From contig NZ_KQ949106.1 in assembly GCF_001514305.1 (NCBI RefSeq), forward strand, positions 1,967 through 65,966: 64,000 bases of DNA, in the 5' to 3' direction. Under the pieces are notes generated by a model. It made no database searches, had not been told where the DNA came from, and saw only the letters and a list, made by a program, of their open reading frames with translations. Source of the stretch: Streptomyces dysideae (lineage in GTDB: Bacteria; Actinomycetota; Actinomycetes; Streptomycetales; Streptomycetaceae). The position numbers were made by a program, and so were the translations under genes. Shown piece by piece: positions 52,251-60,847 of this stretch (its first letter is position 1; each line of letters opens with the position of its first letter).

Positions 52251-53291
52251 ATGTTGGAGACCTCGGCACGACTCCTGCGCCTGCTCTCGCTCCTCCAGGC
52301 CCACCGCGAGTGGTCCGGCGCCGACCTGGCCGACCGCCTCGGCGTCACCCCGCGCACGGTGCGCCGGGACGTGGACCGGCTGCGCGAGCTGGGCTACCCG
52401 GTCAACGCCAGCCCCGGCACCGGCGGCGGCTACCAGCTGGGCGCGGGCGCCGAGCTGCCGCCGCTGCTGCTGGACGACGACGAGGCCGTCGCCGTCGCCG
52501 TCGGCCTGCGCACCGCTGCCGGACAGGGCATCGAGGGCATCGGCGAGACCTCCGTACGGGCCCTCGCCAAGCTGGAGCAGGTCCTGCCCAGCCGGCTGCG
52601 CCGCCGGGTGAGCGCCCTCAACGCCTTCACCGTGCCGATGCTGCGCGGCCCGCAGCCCTCCGCCGTCGATCCGGCCGTCCTCACCGAGCTCGCCAACCTC
52701 TGCCGGGACGCCGAGCGGCTCCGCTTCGAGTACAGCGATCACGAAGGCGCCCCGACCCGCCGTACGGTCGAACCGCACCGCCTGGTGTGCACCGAGCGCC
52801 GTTGGTACCTGGTCGCCTGGGACCTGGACCGCGACGACTGGCGCACCTTCCGCGCCGACCGCATCATGCCGAGGCCCCCGCATGGCCCGCGCTTCACACC
52901 CCGCCCCCCGCCCGCCGACGACCTCGCCGCATACGTCTCCCGGGGCGTCTCCACGCGCGCGTACGCCGCGCAGGCCGTCATCCGGCTGCTGGTGCCCCTG
53001 GAAGAGGCCGCGGAGCGTATCTCGCCGTCCGCGGGCACGCTGGAGGCCGAAGGGGACGACGCCTGCGTGCTGCGCACCGGGGCCGCGAGCCTCGATGTGA
53101 TGGTCCTGCACGTGATGATGACGGGCTTCGAGTTCGAGGTGCTGGAGCCCGCGGAGTTCACCGAGTCGATCAGGACCGCTCGGGACCTGCTGTCCCGGGC
53201 GCTGGAACGGGACCCGGCTCGATCGCCCCGTACTCCGGATGGTGCAGGTCGAACGCCGGGGACTCGGAGCGGATCTTCGGCAGCGTCGTGA
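52251..53291 (+). CDS. YafY-type HTH/WYL-domain transcriptional regulator
   Basis: 346 residues. The N-terminal winged helix (RLLRLLSLLQAHREWSGADL, LGVTPRTVRRDVDRLREL) and GYPVNASPGTGGGYQLG are typical of the DeoR/YafY class. The WYL domain follows near residues 150-250 (LRFEYSDHEGAPTRRTVEPH, RRWYLVAWDLDRDDWRTFRA). WYL domains sense nucleotides or nucleic acids and often control DNA-damage or defence genes. The ATG is 3 bp after a giant palindrome, so translation must start from a leaderless or structured mRNA. The last 122 bp are antisense to ctaD. Confidence 0.88.
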   Translation: MLETSARLLRLLSLLQAHREWSGADLADRLGVTPRTVRRDVDRLRELGYPVNASPGTGGGYQLGAGAELPPLLLDDDEAVAVAVGLRTAAGQGIEGIGETSVRALAKLEQVLPSRLRRRVSALNAFTVPMLRGPQPSAVDPAVLTELANLCRDAERLRFEYSDHEGAPTRRTVEPHRLVCTERRWYLVAWDLDRDDWRTFRADRIMPRPPHGPRFTPRPPPADDLAAYVSRGVSTRAYAAQAVIRLLVPLEEAAERISPSAGTLEAEGDDACVLRTGAASLDVMVLHVMMTGFEFEVLEPAEFTESIRTARDLLSRALERDPARSPRTPDGAGRTPGTRSGSSAAS

Positions 53292-54861
53292 AGTTGTGCC
53301 GCGGGGGCGGGCAGGACGTCGCCCACTCCAGGGAGCGGCCGTAGCCCCAGGGGTCGTCGGCGTCGGCCTTCTCGCCGTACTTGGCGGTCTTCCAGACGTT
53401 GTAGAGGAACGGCAGCGTGGACATGCCGAGCAGGAACGCGCCGATCGTCGAGATGGTGTTGAGCGCCGTGAACCCGTCCGCGGCGAGATAGTCCGAGTAC
53501 CGGCGCGGCATGCCCTCGGCGCCCAGCCAGTGCTGCACCAGGAACGTGGTGTGGAAGCCGACGAACAGCGTCCAGAACTGGATCTTGCCGAGCCGCTCGT
53601 CCAGCATCTTCCCGGTGAACTTCGGCCACCAGAAGTAGAACCCGGCGAAGATCGCGAAGACGACGGTGCCGAAGACGACGTAGTGGAAGTGCGCGACGAC
53701 GAAGTACGTGTCCGTGACATGGAAGTCCATCGGCGGCGACGCCAGGATCACCCCGGTCAGACCGCCGAACAGGAACGTCACCAGGAAGCCCACCGACCAC
53801 AGCATCGGCGTCTCGAAGGACAGCGAGCCCTTGAGCATGGTCCCGGTCCAGTTGAAGAACTTCACGCCGGTCGGCACCGCGATCAGGAAGCTCATGAACG
53901 AGAAGAACGGCAGCAGCACCGCGCCCGTCGCGAACATGTGGTGCGCCCACACCACCACCGACAGACCGGTGATCGTCATCGTCGCCGCGACCAGCGTCAG
54001 ATAGCCGAAGATCGGCTTGCGGCTGAAGACCGGGATGATCTCGCTGATGATGCCGAAGAACGGCAGCGCGATGATGTACACCTCGGGATGCCCGAAGAAC
54101 CAGAACAGGTGCTGCCACAGCAGCGCCCCGCCGTTGGCCGCGTCGAAGATGTGCGAGCCGAACCGCCGGTCCGCCTCCAGACACAGCAGCGCCGCCGCCA
54201 GCACCGGGAACGCCATCAGGATCAGGATCGACGTGAACAGCGTGTTCCAGGTGAAGATCGGCATCCGGAACATCGTCATGCCGGGCGCCCGCATCCCGAT
54301 GATCGTGGTGATGAAGTTGACCGCGCCGAGGATCGTGCCGAAGCCGGCCAGCGCCAGGCCCATGATCCACAGGTCGGATCCGACTCCGGGCGAGCGCTCC
54401 AGGCTGTTGAGCGGCGCGTAGGCGAACCAGCCGAAGGAGGCCGGCCCGTCGGGCAGCATCAGCGAGCCGAGCACGATCAGGCCGCCGAACAGGAACAGCC
54501 AGTACGACAGCATGTTCAGCCGTGGGAAGGCCACGTCGGGCGAGCCGATCTGCAGCGGCATCAGCTCGTTGGCGAAGCCCGCGAAGGCCGGTGTCGCGAA
54601 CAGCAGCAGCATGATCGTGCCGTGCATCGTGAACAACTGGTTGAACTGCTGGTTGTCCACCAGCTGTAGCCCCGGCCGGGCCAGTTCGGCGCGCATCAGC
54701 AGCGCCATCACCCCGCCGACCAGGAAGAACGCGAACGACGTGATCAGATAGAGGTGCCCGATCTTCTTGTGGTCGGTGGTGGTCAGCCAGTCGACCACCA
54801 CCTGGCCGCGCTGATTGGTCCGCACGGGCCGTGCCGTCGCGTGTACGGTCTGCGTCCCCAT
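53170..54861 (-). CDS. ctaD: Cytochrome c oxidase subunit I (isolated copy)
   Basis: 563 residues, about 12 membrane helices. Haem and CuB ligands are visible: FTMHGTIMLLLFATPAF, WFFGHPEVYIIALP (His-Glu-Tyr), VWAHHMFATG and FVVAHFHYVVFG. It is a complete aa3-type subunit I. No ctaC, ctaE, ctaF or qcr genes are nearby, so it is probably the extra ctaD copy seen in streptomycetes and must pair with subunits from elsewhere. The ATG at 54861 follows GAAGGGGCGA. The C-terminal tail is proline-rich and overlaps the WYL gene on the other strand. Confidence 0.93.
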   Translation of the reverse strand: MGTQTVHATARPVRTNQRGQVVVDWLTTTDHKKIGHLYLITSFAFFLVGGVMALLMRAELARPGLQLVDNQQFNQLFTMHGTIMLLLFATPAFAGFANELMPLQIGSPDVAFPRLNMLSYWLFLFGGLIVLGSLMLPDGPASFGWFAYAPLNSLERSPGVGSDLWIMGLALAGFGTILGAVNFITTIIGMRAPGMTMFRMPIFTWNTLFTSILILMAFPVLAAALLCLEADRRFGSHIFDAANGGALLWQHLFWFFGHPEVYIIALPFFGIISEIIPVFSRKPIFGYLTLVAATMTITGLSVVVWAHHMFATGAVLLPFFSFMSFLIAVPTGVKFFNWTGTMLKGSLSFETPMLWSVGFLVTFLFGGLTGVILASPPMDFHVTDTYFVVAHFHYVVFGTVVFAIFAGFYFWWPKFTGKMLDERLGKIQFWTLFVGFHTTFLVQHWLGAEGMPRRYSDYLAADGFTALNTISTIGAFLLGMSTLPFLYNVWKTAKYGEKADADDPWGYGRSLEWATSCPPPRHNFTTLPKIRSESPAFDLHHPEYGAIEPGPVPAPGTAGPERS

Positions 54862-55249
54862 CGCTCGCTCGCCCCTTCGCTCGTCGCGCCCCGGGGCCGC
54901 TGAAGCCCGCGCTGCGCGTGCCCGCGAGCTCACGCCATGATGCTTGTGTCGGCGTGCGCTCCGACAGGGGGCGTACGGCGGGTTCTGTGCCAGAACCATG
55001 TATTTCCTATGCGGCGTCAGCTCTCGCGCCCCGCATGGAATCGGACAGGAAAGGAGTCCGGGGGCAGTTCTCCGGGAACTTTCCGCCGCGCTATTCCGTC
55101 GGCTGTCGCGACACGCGGTAATTACGTTCAAATGCCTGCGGAAGGCGTACGAAACCGCTCGTACGTGTGACGCACTTCGACTGAAACACGTGTCGTGATC
55201 CTGTGACAAAAGCGTGACCGGAGGGGGATGTAGGGCCTAGCGTGGCGGC
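54862..55249. other. Divergent intergenic region between ctaD and the I78-like gene
   Basis: 388 bp without a supported gene. It includes somewhat AT-richer sequence around 55000-55150 that could carry the ctaD promoter on the minus strand. Next to 55250 lies a promoter candidate for the small inhibitor gene. Confidence 0.45.
55214..55243 (+). promoter_or_regulatory. Candidate promoter giving a leaderless mRNA
   Basis: GTGACC (55214-55219), an 18-bp spacer and TAGCGT (55238-55243). Transcription would begin about 7 bp later, at the ATG at 55250, and no Shine-Dalgarno is present before that ATG. Confidence 0.45.
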
Positions 55250-55465
55250 ATGGCACCGATACCGAAACCCCCTGCCGAACCCCACGACAGCCCGGACGCG
55301 TACGTCGGTCTCGACGCCGACCGGGCCGAACGGCTCGCCCGTGAACGAGGGTGGTCGACGGTGCGCTCGCTGCCGCCCGGGGCGATCATCACCATGGAAT
55401 ACCGCGTGGGACGGCTGAACTTCGAGGTGAAGGAGAGCCGGGTGGCGCGGGCCTGGAAAGGCTGA
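55250..55465 (+). CDS. I78-type peptidase inhibitor-like small protein
   Basis: 71 residues. After a proline-rich start, YVGLDADRAERLARERGW, STVRSLPPGAIITMEYRVGR and LNFEVKESRVARAWKG match the potato-inhibitor-like I78 family, in which a reactive loop before TMDYRxxRLN blocks serine proteases. The two cysteines of classical I78 members are absent, as often in actinobacteria. No signal peptide is seen, so it is probably cytoplasmic. The gene appears leaderless. Confidence 0.75.
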   Translation: MAPIPKPPAEPHDSPDAYVGLDADRAERLARERGWSTVRSLPPGAIITMEYRVGRLNFEVKESRVARAWKG

Positions 55466-55518
55466 ACAAGGGCGCCGTACGGGGTGGCCGTGCGTACCGA
55501 ACCCCGCTGTCCGGAAGG

Positions 55519-56535
55519 TCAGCCGCCGGTCAGCGGGCGGGCCGTCGGGGTCGTGCCGCGGGCGGTGCGGTCCGGGTGCGGCGGGCGGCGGCTGCCGACG
55601 GGAGTGACCGGTGTGCGCTCCGAACGGGGCGTGTGCGGGCCCGGAGCCAGATAGACGGGCGCCCTGGCCGAGCGGGCCGCCTCGCGCGCCGCCGCGTCCT
55701 CGTCCGCGGGCGCTGGACGCGGCTTGAGCAGCACGGGAGCCTCGACGGGGGCCGGCGGGACGGACACCGTGACGGTGCCGCGGGCCCGCCAGTCGTCGCG
55801 CAGGTCGAAGATGCCGTTCTCGGCGCGGGCGATCAGCTGCTCGAACCAGGGCAGCGCCAGCAGAATCAGCAGACCCGCGGCCCAGCCCAGCAGCACATCG
55901 CTCAGCCAGTGAGTACCGAGGTAGACGGTGGACAGGCCGACGCCGAGCGAGGTCACCGCGGACAGGGCGGACAGCCAGCGGCGCGCTCGCGGGGTGGAGG
56001 CCAGATACGCCAGGATTCCCCAGGTCACCACGGCGTTGGCGGTGTGGCCGCTGGGAAATATATCGCCGCCGAGCCCCATCTCGTTGGCGCCGATGGTGGT
56101 CGCGTAGTGCGGTCCGAGGCGGCCCATGCCGAGCTTGGCGGCGCCGACCGTGATGTTCAGCAGCAGCAGTGAGACGCCGAGCGCGAGCAGCGGGCGCAGC
56201 GTGTGCTGCCGCCAGCAGCGCCAGCCCAGCCAGGCCGCGACCATCACCGCGGTGGGACCGCGCTGGCCGAGCACCACGTAGTAGTCGACGAACCAGTGGA
56301 CGTTCGACCACTGCTGGTACGGGCGGAAGAACATGACCTGCCAGTCCAGCCGGACCAGCCACGAGGTGATGACGACGGCCCACACGATCGCCACATAGAA
56401 GGCCAGGGTTCCGGCGAACAGCACGACCCTGTGCCGGGTCATCCGCGGCACATCGATGTGGGCCGGTCGTTCGGGTTCCCGGTCCAGCCTGGCGAACACC
56501 CGGTCCAGACGGGTGAGGTTTCGTTCGGTACGCAC
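55519..56535 (-). CDS. PAP2-family membrane phosphatase
   Basis: 338 residues. About six membrane helices precede a ~95-residue proline/arginine-rich cytoplasmic tail. Motif 2 is DIFPSGHTANAVV and motif 3 is STVYLGTHWLSDVLLGW, both complete. Motif 1 is KLGMGRLGPHYA, with Gly at the usual Arg of K-x6-RP. The family dephosphorylates lipid phosphates such as undecaprenyl pyrophosphate or phosphatidate. It starts at a GTG at 56535. It converges with the I78-like gene and is divergent from the MFS gene. Confidence 0.82.
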   Translation of the reverse strand: MRTERNLTRLDRVFARLDREPERPAHIDVPRMTRHRVVLFAGTLAFYVAIVWAVVITSWLVRLDWQVMFFRPYQQWSNVHWFVDYYVVLGQRGPTAVMVAAWLGWRCWRQHTLRPLLALGVSLLLLNITVGAAKLGMGRLGPHYATTIGANEMGLGGDIFPSGHTANAVVTWGILAYLASTPRARRWLSALSAVTSLGVGLSTVYLGTHWLSDVLLGWAAGLLILLALPWFEQLIARAENGIFDLRDDWRARGTVTVSVPPAPVEAPVLLKPRPAPADEDAAAREAARSARAPVYLAPGPHTPRSERTPVTPVGSRRPPHPDRTARGTTPTARPLTGG

Positions 56536-57056
56536 CCAATGGACGTTACAGCGAGTGAGCTCTGTTCCCGGGCGAATCAGCGGCTTTGTGATGACGATGT
56601 GATGTGGGATTCCTCTCAGGGGGAGGTTTATTTCCGAGGAATCCGCAATCCCTGGTCGTAGTCCTTCTTTTTCCTTTGATCATTCCGGTCGGCGATTTTA
56701 TGCCACTTATGAATTCGTTCACCGAAACCTGGGGTGGAATTCGCCGGGTCCTCATCCGGCCACCTGGAGTTGATCATGAAGTGGGCGCGAGTCGGCGGAG
56801 GAGGGGCGCGCTGTCGCTGACGTGCGCCGTGCGTCCGCGCCGCGCTTCCGCGTCGTACGAACGTGGCGTACGCCACACGCGTTGACGCCCGGTCTGAGAG
56901 GTCCGCCACTCGGCACCGGCACGAACTCGCGTACGCTGACGAGCTACTCGCCTTCGTTGCGCGGGCCGGAGACCACCGCTCCTCTCCGGCCGAGTCTCGG
57001 GGAGTCCCCACCCCGTGAGCCCGCCGGACGCGAGAGAACATCTGGGAGGTACGTAC
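56536..57056. other. Divergent intergenic region with an AT-rich island
   Basis: 521 bp between the PAP2 gene (minus) and the MFS gene (plus). The stretch ~56580-56720 has a base composition clearly lower in GC than everything around it, with runs such as CTTCTTTTTCCTTTGATC. It contains a 9-bp inverted repeat GGATTCCTC (56607-56615) / GAGGAATCC (56636-56644). Small frames on both strands lack ribosome sites and family resemblance, so I do not call them genes. Confidence 0.5.
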
Positions 57057-58658
57057 ATGTCCGGGACGGCCACGGCTGCTGCTGCGCTGCGCCGTCGCGC
57101 GGCCGGGGCCGGTGCCAACCGCTGGGTCGTCCTGGTCGTCCTCTGTGTCAGCCTGCTGCTCGTCGCCGTGGACGCGACCGTGCTGCACGTGGCGGTGCCC
57201 GCCGTGACCGAGGACCTCAGGCCCGGCGCCATAGAACTGCTCTGGATCGTCGACGTCTATCCGCTGGTCTGCGCCTCGCTGCTGATCCTCTTCGGCACGC
57301 TCGGCGACCGGGTCGGCCGCAGACGCGTCCTGCTCCTCGGCTACGGCCTGTTCGGCATCGCCTCCGGCCTGGCGGCCCTAGCCCATGACGCCCAGGTGCT
57401 GATCCTGGCGCGGGCGCTGCTCGGCGTCGGCGGCGCGATGATCATGCCCGCGACGCTGTCGATCCTGCGGCAGGTCTTTCCGGACCGGCGTGAGCGGGCG
57501 CTCGCGATCGGCATATGGAGTGCGGTCGCCGCGGTGGGCGCGGCGGTCGGGCCGCTGCTCGGCGGGTTCCTGCTCGAGCACTTCTGGTGGGGCTCGGTCT
57601 TCCTCGTCAATATTCCGCTGATGCTGGTCAGCCTGCCGGTGGGCCGGCTGTTGCTGCCGGAGTCGAAGGGGGCGGGGGACGGGCCCTGGGACGTGGTCGG
57701 TGCGCTGATGGCGGCGGCCGGGCTGTTCGGGGTCGTGCTCGGCGTGAAGCGGCTGGGTGGCGGGGAGTCGGCGGGCAGTGTGTTCACCGTGCTGCCGCTG
57801 GTGGTGGGCGCGGTGCTGCTGGTGTTGTTCGTACGCCGGCAGCGGCGCCGTACGCATCCGCTGGTGGACCTGCGGATGTTCGCGCGGCCGGCGTTCAGCA
57901 CGGCCGTGGGGTGCATCGTGCTGGCGATGCTGGCGCTGGTGGGTCTTGAGTTGATCGCGGCGCAGTATCTGCAGCTGGTGCTGGGGTTGTCGCCGCTGGA
58001 GACGGGGCTGCGGTTGCTGCCGCTGACGATCGCGGCGATGGCGTCGGGGCTCGCGGGGGCGCGGATGCTGCGGCGGTTCGGGCCGCGGCGGATGGTGTGC
58101 GGCGGGTTCTGTCTGACCGCGGCGGCGGTGGTGACGCTGACGGCGATGGGCGGGGCGGACAATCCCGGGCTGCTGCTGGTCGGGTTCGTGCTGCTCGGGT
58201 TCGGGCTGGAGACGACGCTGTTCGGGGCGTACGAGTCGATGCTGAGCGAGGCGCCGCCGGAGCAGGCGGGCGGGGCGGCGGCGATCGGGGAGACGTCGTA
58301 TCAGCTGGGCGCGGGGATCGGGATCGCGCTGCTCGGGAGTGTGATGAACGCGGCGTATGCGCCTGGGGTGGCGTCTGTGCCGGGGGTGCCTGCGTCGGCG
58401 TCTGCGTCCGCGGGGCATTCGCTGGGCGAGGCATATGAGGTGGCCGGGAGGCTCGGGGGGGCGGCCGGTCTTGCCCTGCGGCGGACCGCTCGGGAGTGTT
58501 TCGTGCACGGGCTGCATGTGACGTTGCTGGTGAGTGCGGGGTTGTTGCTGCTGGGAGCGGTGATGGCGTTGCGGTTGCCGAGGGTCATGCAGTGCGAGTC
58601 GCCGGAGGTGGAGTTGCCCGCCCCGAGGAAAGTCGCGGAGTCCCGCGTCTCAGCCTGA
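57057..58658 (+). CDS. MFS transporter, DHA2 (14-helix) drug exporter family
   Basis: 533 residues. Motif A is LFGTLGDRVGRRRVLLLGYG, the early motif D1 region is VAVDATVLHVAVPAV, and motif C is IWSAVAAVGAAVGPLLGGFL, the antiporter signature. Fourteen hydrophobic helices are expected. It belongs to the EmrB/QacA/SmvA-like proton-driven exporters. GGGAGGT at 57044-57050 fixes the ATG at 57057. No TetR regulator is adjacent, which is unusual for this class. Confidence 0.9.
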   Translation: MSGTATAAAALRRRAAGAGANRWVVLVVLCVSLLLVAVDATVLHVAVPAVTEDLRPGAIELLWIVDVYPLVCASLLILFGTLGDRVGRRRVLLLGYGLFGIASGLAALAHDAQVLILARALLGVGGAMIMPATLSILRQVFPDRRERALAIGIWSAVAAVGAAVGPLLGGFLLEHFWWGSVFLVNIPLMLVSLPVGRLLLPESKGAGDGPWDVVGALMAAAGLFGVVLGVKRLGGGESAGSVFTVLPLVVGAVLLVLFVRRQRRRTHPLVDLRMFARPAFSTAVGCIVLAMLALVGLELIAAQYLQLVLGLSPLETGLRLLPLTIAAMASGLAGARMLRRFGPRRMVCGGFCLTAAAVVTLTAMGGADNPGLLLVGFVLLGFGLETTLFGAYESMLSEAPPEQAGGAAAIGETSYQLGAGIGIALLGSVMNAAYAPGVASVPGVPASASASAGHSLGEAYEVAGRLGGAAGLALRRTARECFVHGLHVTLLVSAGLLLLGAVMALRLPRVMQCESPEVELPAPRKVAESRVSA

Positions 58659-58829
58659 CGCCAAGCTCTCCACGCACCACCCGTGACAGTCGACAGAAGA
58701 GTGGGCGTCGCCCGTGGGGGTGGTCCGCCGTTGGCGGCTGCGGGCTGTTGTGCCGTGCGGGTGCTGCGAGACACGACGACCCGGGCTGGACGTGCGGGAC
58801 ACTGCGTCGTAGCGTCAGGCCAGAGTCGT

Positions 58830-58846
58830 AACTAGCAGTGCTAGTT
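58830..58846 (+). promoter_or_regulatory. 17-bp palindromic operator upstream of the acyl-CoA dehydrogenase
   Basis: AACTAGCA-G-TGCTAGTT is a perfect palindrome 26 bp before the ATG at 58873. Its AT-rich content and position over the likely transcription start suggest a TetR- or FadR-type repressor site. The regulator gene is not in the neighbourhood. Confidence 0.6.
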
Positions 58847-58872
58847 TTCCGTCGCCGGAGGGTGGTCCGTCC

Positions 58873-60063
58873 ATGTCCGCGTCCTCGAAGTTGCCTCCGT
58901 TCGATCCCGCTGATCCGCTGGGGATCGACGACCTGCTCGACGCGGAGGACCTGGCCGTCAGGGACACCGTGCGGAGCTGGGCCGCGGACCGGGTGTTGCC
59001 CTGTGTCGCCGAGTGGTACGAGGCCGGTGAGCTGCCGGGGATCCGTGGGCTGGCCCGCCAGCTCGGAGGAATCGGGGCCCTCGGGATGTCGCTCAGTGGG
59101 TACGGGTGTGCGGGGGCCAGTGCCGTGCAGTACGGGCTGGCCTGTCTCGAGCTGGAGGCCGCCGACTCCGGGATCCGGTCCCTGGTGTCCGTACAGGGGT
59201 CTCTTGCCATGTATGCCATCTGGCGGTTCGGCTCCGAGGAGCAGAAGCGGGGGTGGCTGCCGCGGATGGCCTCCGGCGACGTCATCGGGTGCTTCGGGCT
59301 CACGGAGCCCGACCACGGGTCCGATCCCGGCTCCATGCGGACGTACGCCAAGCGCGACGGCTCCGACTGGGTGCTCAACGGGCGCAAGATGTGGATCACG
59401 AATGGGTCTGTCGCCGGTGTCGCAGTCGTCTGGGCGCAGAGCGACGACGGGATTCGCGGGTTCGTCGTGCCGACCGACGTTCCCGGGTTCTCCGCCCCGG
59501 AGATCAAGCACAAGTGGTCCCTGCGCGCCTCCGTCACCAGCGAACTCGTCCTCGACGACGTACGGCTGCCCGCCGATGCCGTGCTGCCCGAGGTCGTCGG
59601 CCTCAAGGGCCCGCTCAGCTGTCTCTCCCACGCCCGCTACGGCATCGTCTGGGGGGCCATGGGCGCGGCGCGTTCCTGTTTCGAGGCCGCTGTCGAATAC
59701 GCGAAGACGCGGGAGCAGTTCGGGCGGCCCATCGGAGGATTCCAGCTCACCCAGGCCAAGCTCGCCGACATGGCTCTCGAACTGCACAAGGGGATTCTGC
59801 TCGCCCATCACCTCGGGCGGCGCATGGATGCCGGCCGCCTGCGTCCCGAGCAGGTCAGCTTCGGCAAGCTCAACAACGTACGAGAGGCGATCGAGATCTG
59901 TCGTACGGCGCGGACCATCCTCGGTGCCAACGGGATCTCACTCGAATACCCCGTCATGCGGCACGCGACCAACCTTGAATCGGTCCTCACTTACGAGGGC
60001 ACGGTCGAGATGCACCAGCTCGTGCTGGGCAAGGCGCTCACCGGACTCGACGCCTTCCGGTAG
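58873..60063 (+). CDS. Acyl-CoA dehydrogenase, glutaryl-CoA dehydrogenase-like
   Basis: 396 residues. CFGLTEPDHGSDPGSMRTYA and WVLNGRKMWITNGSVAGVAV are the FAD/acyl-CoA motifs, and TREQFGRPIGGFQLTQAKLA precedes the catalytic glutamate in VLTYEGTVEMHQLVLG. This spacing and the RSLVSVQGSLAMYAI segment are typical of the glutaryl-CoA dehydrogenase branch, which oxidises and decarboxylates glutaryl-CoA from lysine or tryptophan breakdown. CGGAGGGTGG precedes the ATG. A palindromic operator lies upstream and a bidirectional terminator downstream. Confidence 0.9.
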   Translation: MSASSKLPPFDPADPLGIDDLLDAEDLAVRDTVRSWAADRVLPCVAEWYEAGELPGIRGLARQLGGIGALGMSLSGYGCAGASAVQYGLACLELEAADSGIRSLVSVQGSLAMYAIWRFGSEEQKRGWLPRMASGDVIGCFGLTEPDHGSDPGSMRTYAKRDGSDWVLNGRKMWITNGSVAGVAVVWAQSDDGIRGFVVPTDVPGFSAPEIKHKWSLRASVTSELVLDDVRLPADAVLPEVVGLKGPLSCLSHARYGIVWGAMGAARSCFEAAVEYAKTREQFGRPIGGFQLTQAKLADMALELHKGILLAHHLGRRMDAGRLRPEQVSFGKLNNVREAIEICRTARTILGANGISLEYPVMRHATNLESVLTYEGTVEMHQLVLGKALTGLDAFR

Positions 60064-60089
60064 ATCCGCTTCCGGTGAACCCTGCGTGG

Positions 60090-60116
60090 GGGCAGGGCCG
60101 GTGAGCGGCCCTGCCT
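60090..60116. terminator. Bidirectional hairpin between the acyl-CoA dehydrogenase and sflA genes
   Basis: GGCAGGGCC (60091-60099) pairs perfectly with GGCCCTGCC (60107-60115) around a 7-nt loop. It lies between two convergent stops. Confidence 0.7.
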
Positions 60117-60556
60117 CAGCTCTGGTTGAAGAAACCGTCCGTGCGGTGCGCGGCCGGGTCTCCGTTGATGATTTCGGTGTTGGCGGGGGTCAGCAGGAAC
60201 ACCCGGGTGGACACGCGCTCGATGGAGCCGCGCAGCCCGAAGATGAGCCCGGCCGCGAAGTCGACGACGCGCTTGGCGTCGGCGGCCTCCATGGCCGTGA
60301 GGTTCATGATGACCGGAACGCCCTCGCGGAACAGCTCGCCGATGGCGCGGGCGTCCCGGAAGCTGTCCGGGGTGACCGTGCCGATCCGGCGGCCCTTCTC
60401 CTCGGCGACGTCGGACGCCACCTTGACCCGCGGGTCGGTCACCCAGGCTTCCCCGGGCTCGGTCCCTTCGGAGTATCCGTCGTCGTCGTAGTAACGCTCG
60501 TCATCGTTGTCGTCAACGAGGCCCAGCCAGGCACTCGCCTTGCGCACCGATCCCAT
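60116..60556 (-). CDS. sflA: SepF-like cell division protein (SflA type)
   Basis: 146 residues. The N-terminus starts MGSVRKASAWLGLVDD, with a short amphipathic segment and a D/E/Y-rich linker. The SepF domain follows: DSFRDARAIGELFREGVPVI, MNLTAMEAADAKRVVDFAAG and IERVSTRVFLLTPAN. SepF anchors FtsZ to the membrane. The copy is outside the dcw cluster, where the main sepF lies next to ftsZ. S. coelicolor has two extra SepF-like proteins, SflA and SflB, that prevent misplaced Z-rings. I assign SflA from my memory of gene order, so paralogue identity is less certain than the family. Confidence 0.8.
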   Translation of the reverse strand: MGSVRKASAWLGLVDDNDDERYYDDDGYSEGTEPGEAWVTDPRVKVASDVAEEKGRRIGTVTPDSFRDARAIGELFREGVPVIMNLTAMEAADAKRVVDFAAGLIFGLRGSIERVSTRVFLLTPANTEIINGDPAAHRTDGFFNQS

Positions 60557-60847
60557 GGACGCCTCCTCTCACAGCGGTCTTTCTTGCTTTCCGCATCCCT
60601 ATGGTCATCCATGATGCGGATGGCGCGCCAAGTGGATAGACGCCGCGCGGGGGGTTTGTGACGGTACTGGTGCACAGCGAATCCGTCGAGAGCCCTGGAT
60701 TCCCAAGGGCCTTGACACATACGGCTGCTGACTGTGAGTGAAATATGATTCTTCGCGGCGTATGGGTGAGTTGCGGAGCGTCCGGGTGAACGCGGTCAGT
60801 CGATACGATGCGGCAGCTCAGTGTTGTACGAAGTACGGGGGAGTGTC

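Noticed and set aside
56546..56885. Small proteins encoded on either strand of the AT-rich island
   Set aside because: No ribosome sites, no recognisable family, and unnatural amino acid composition.
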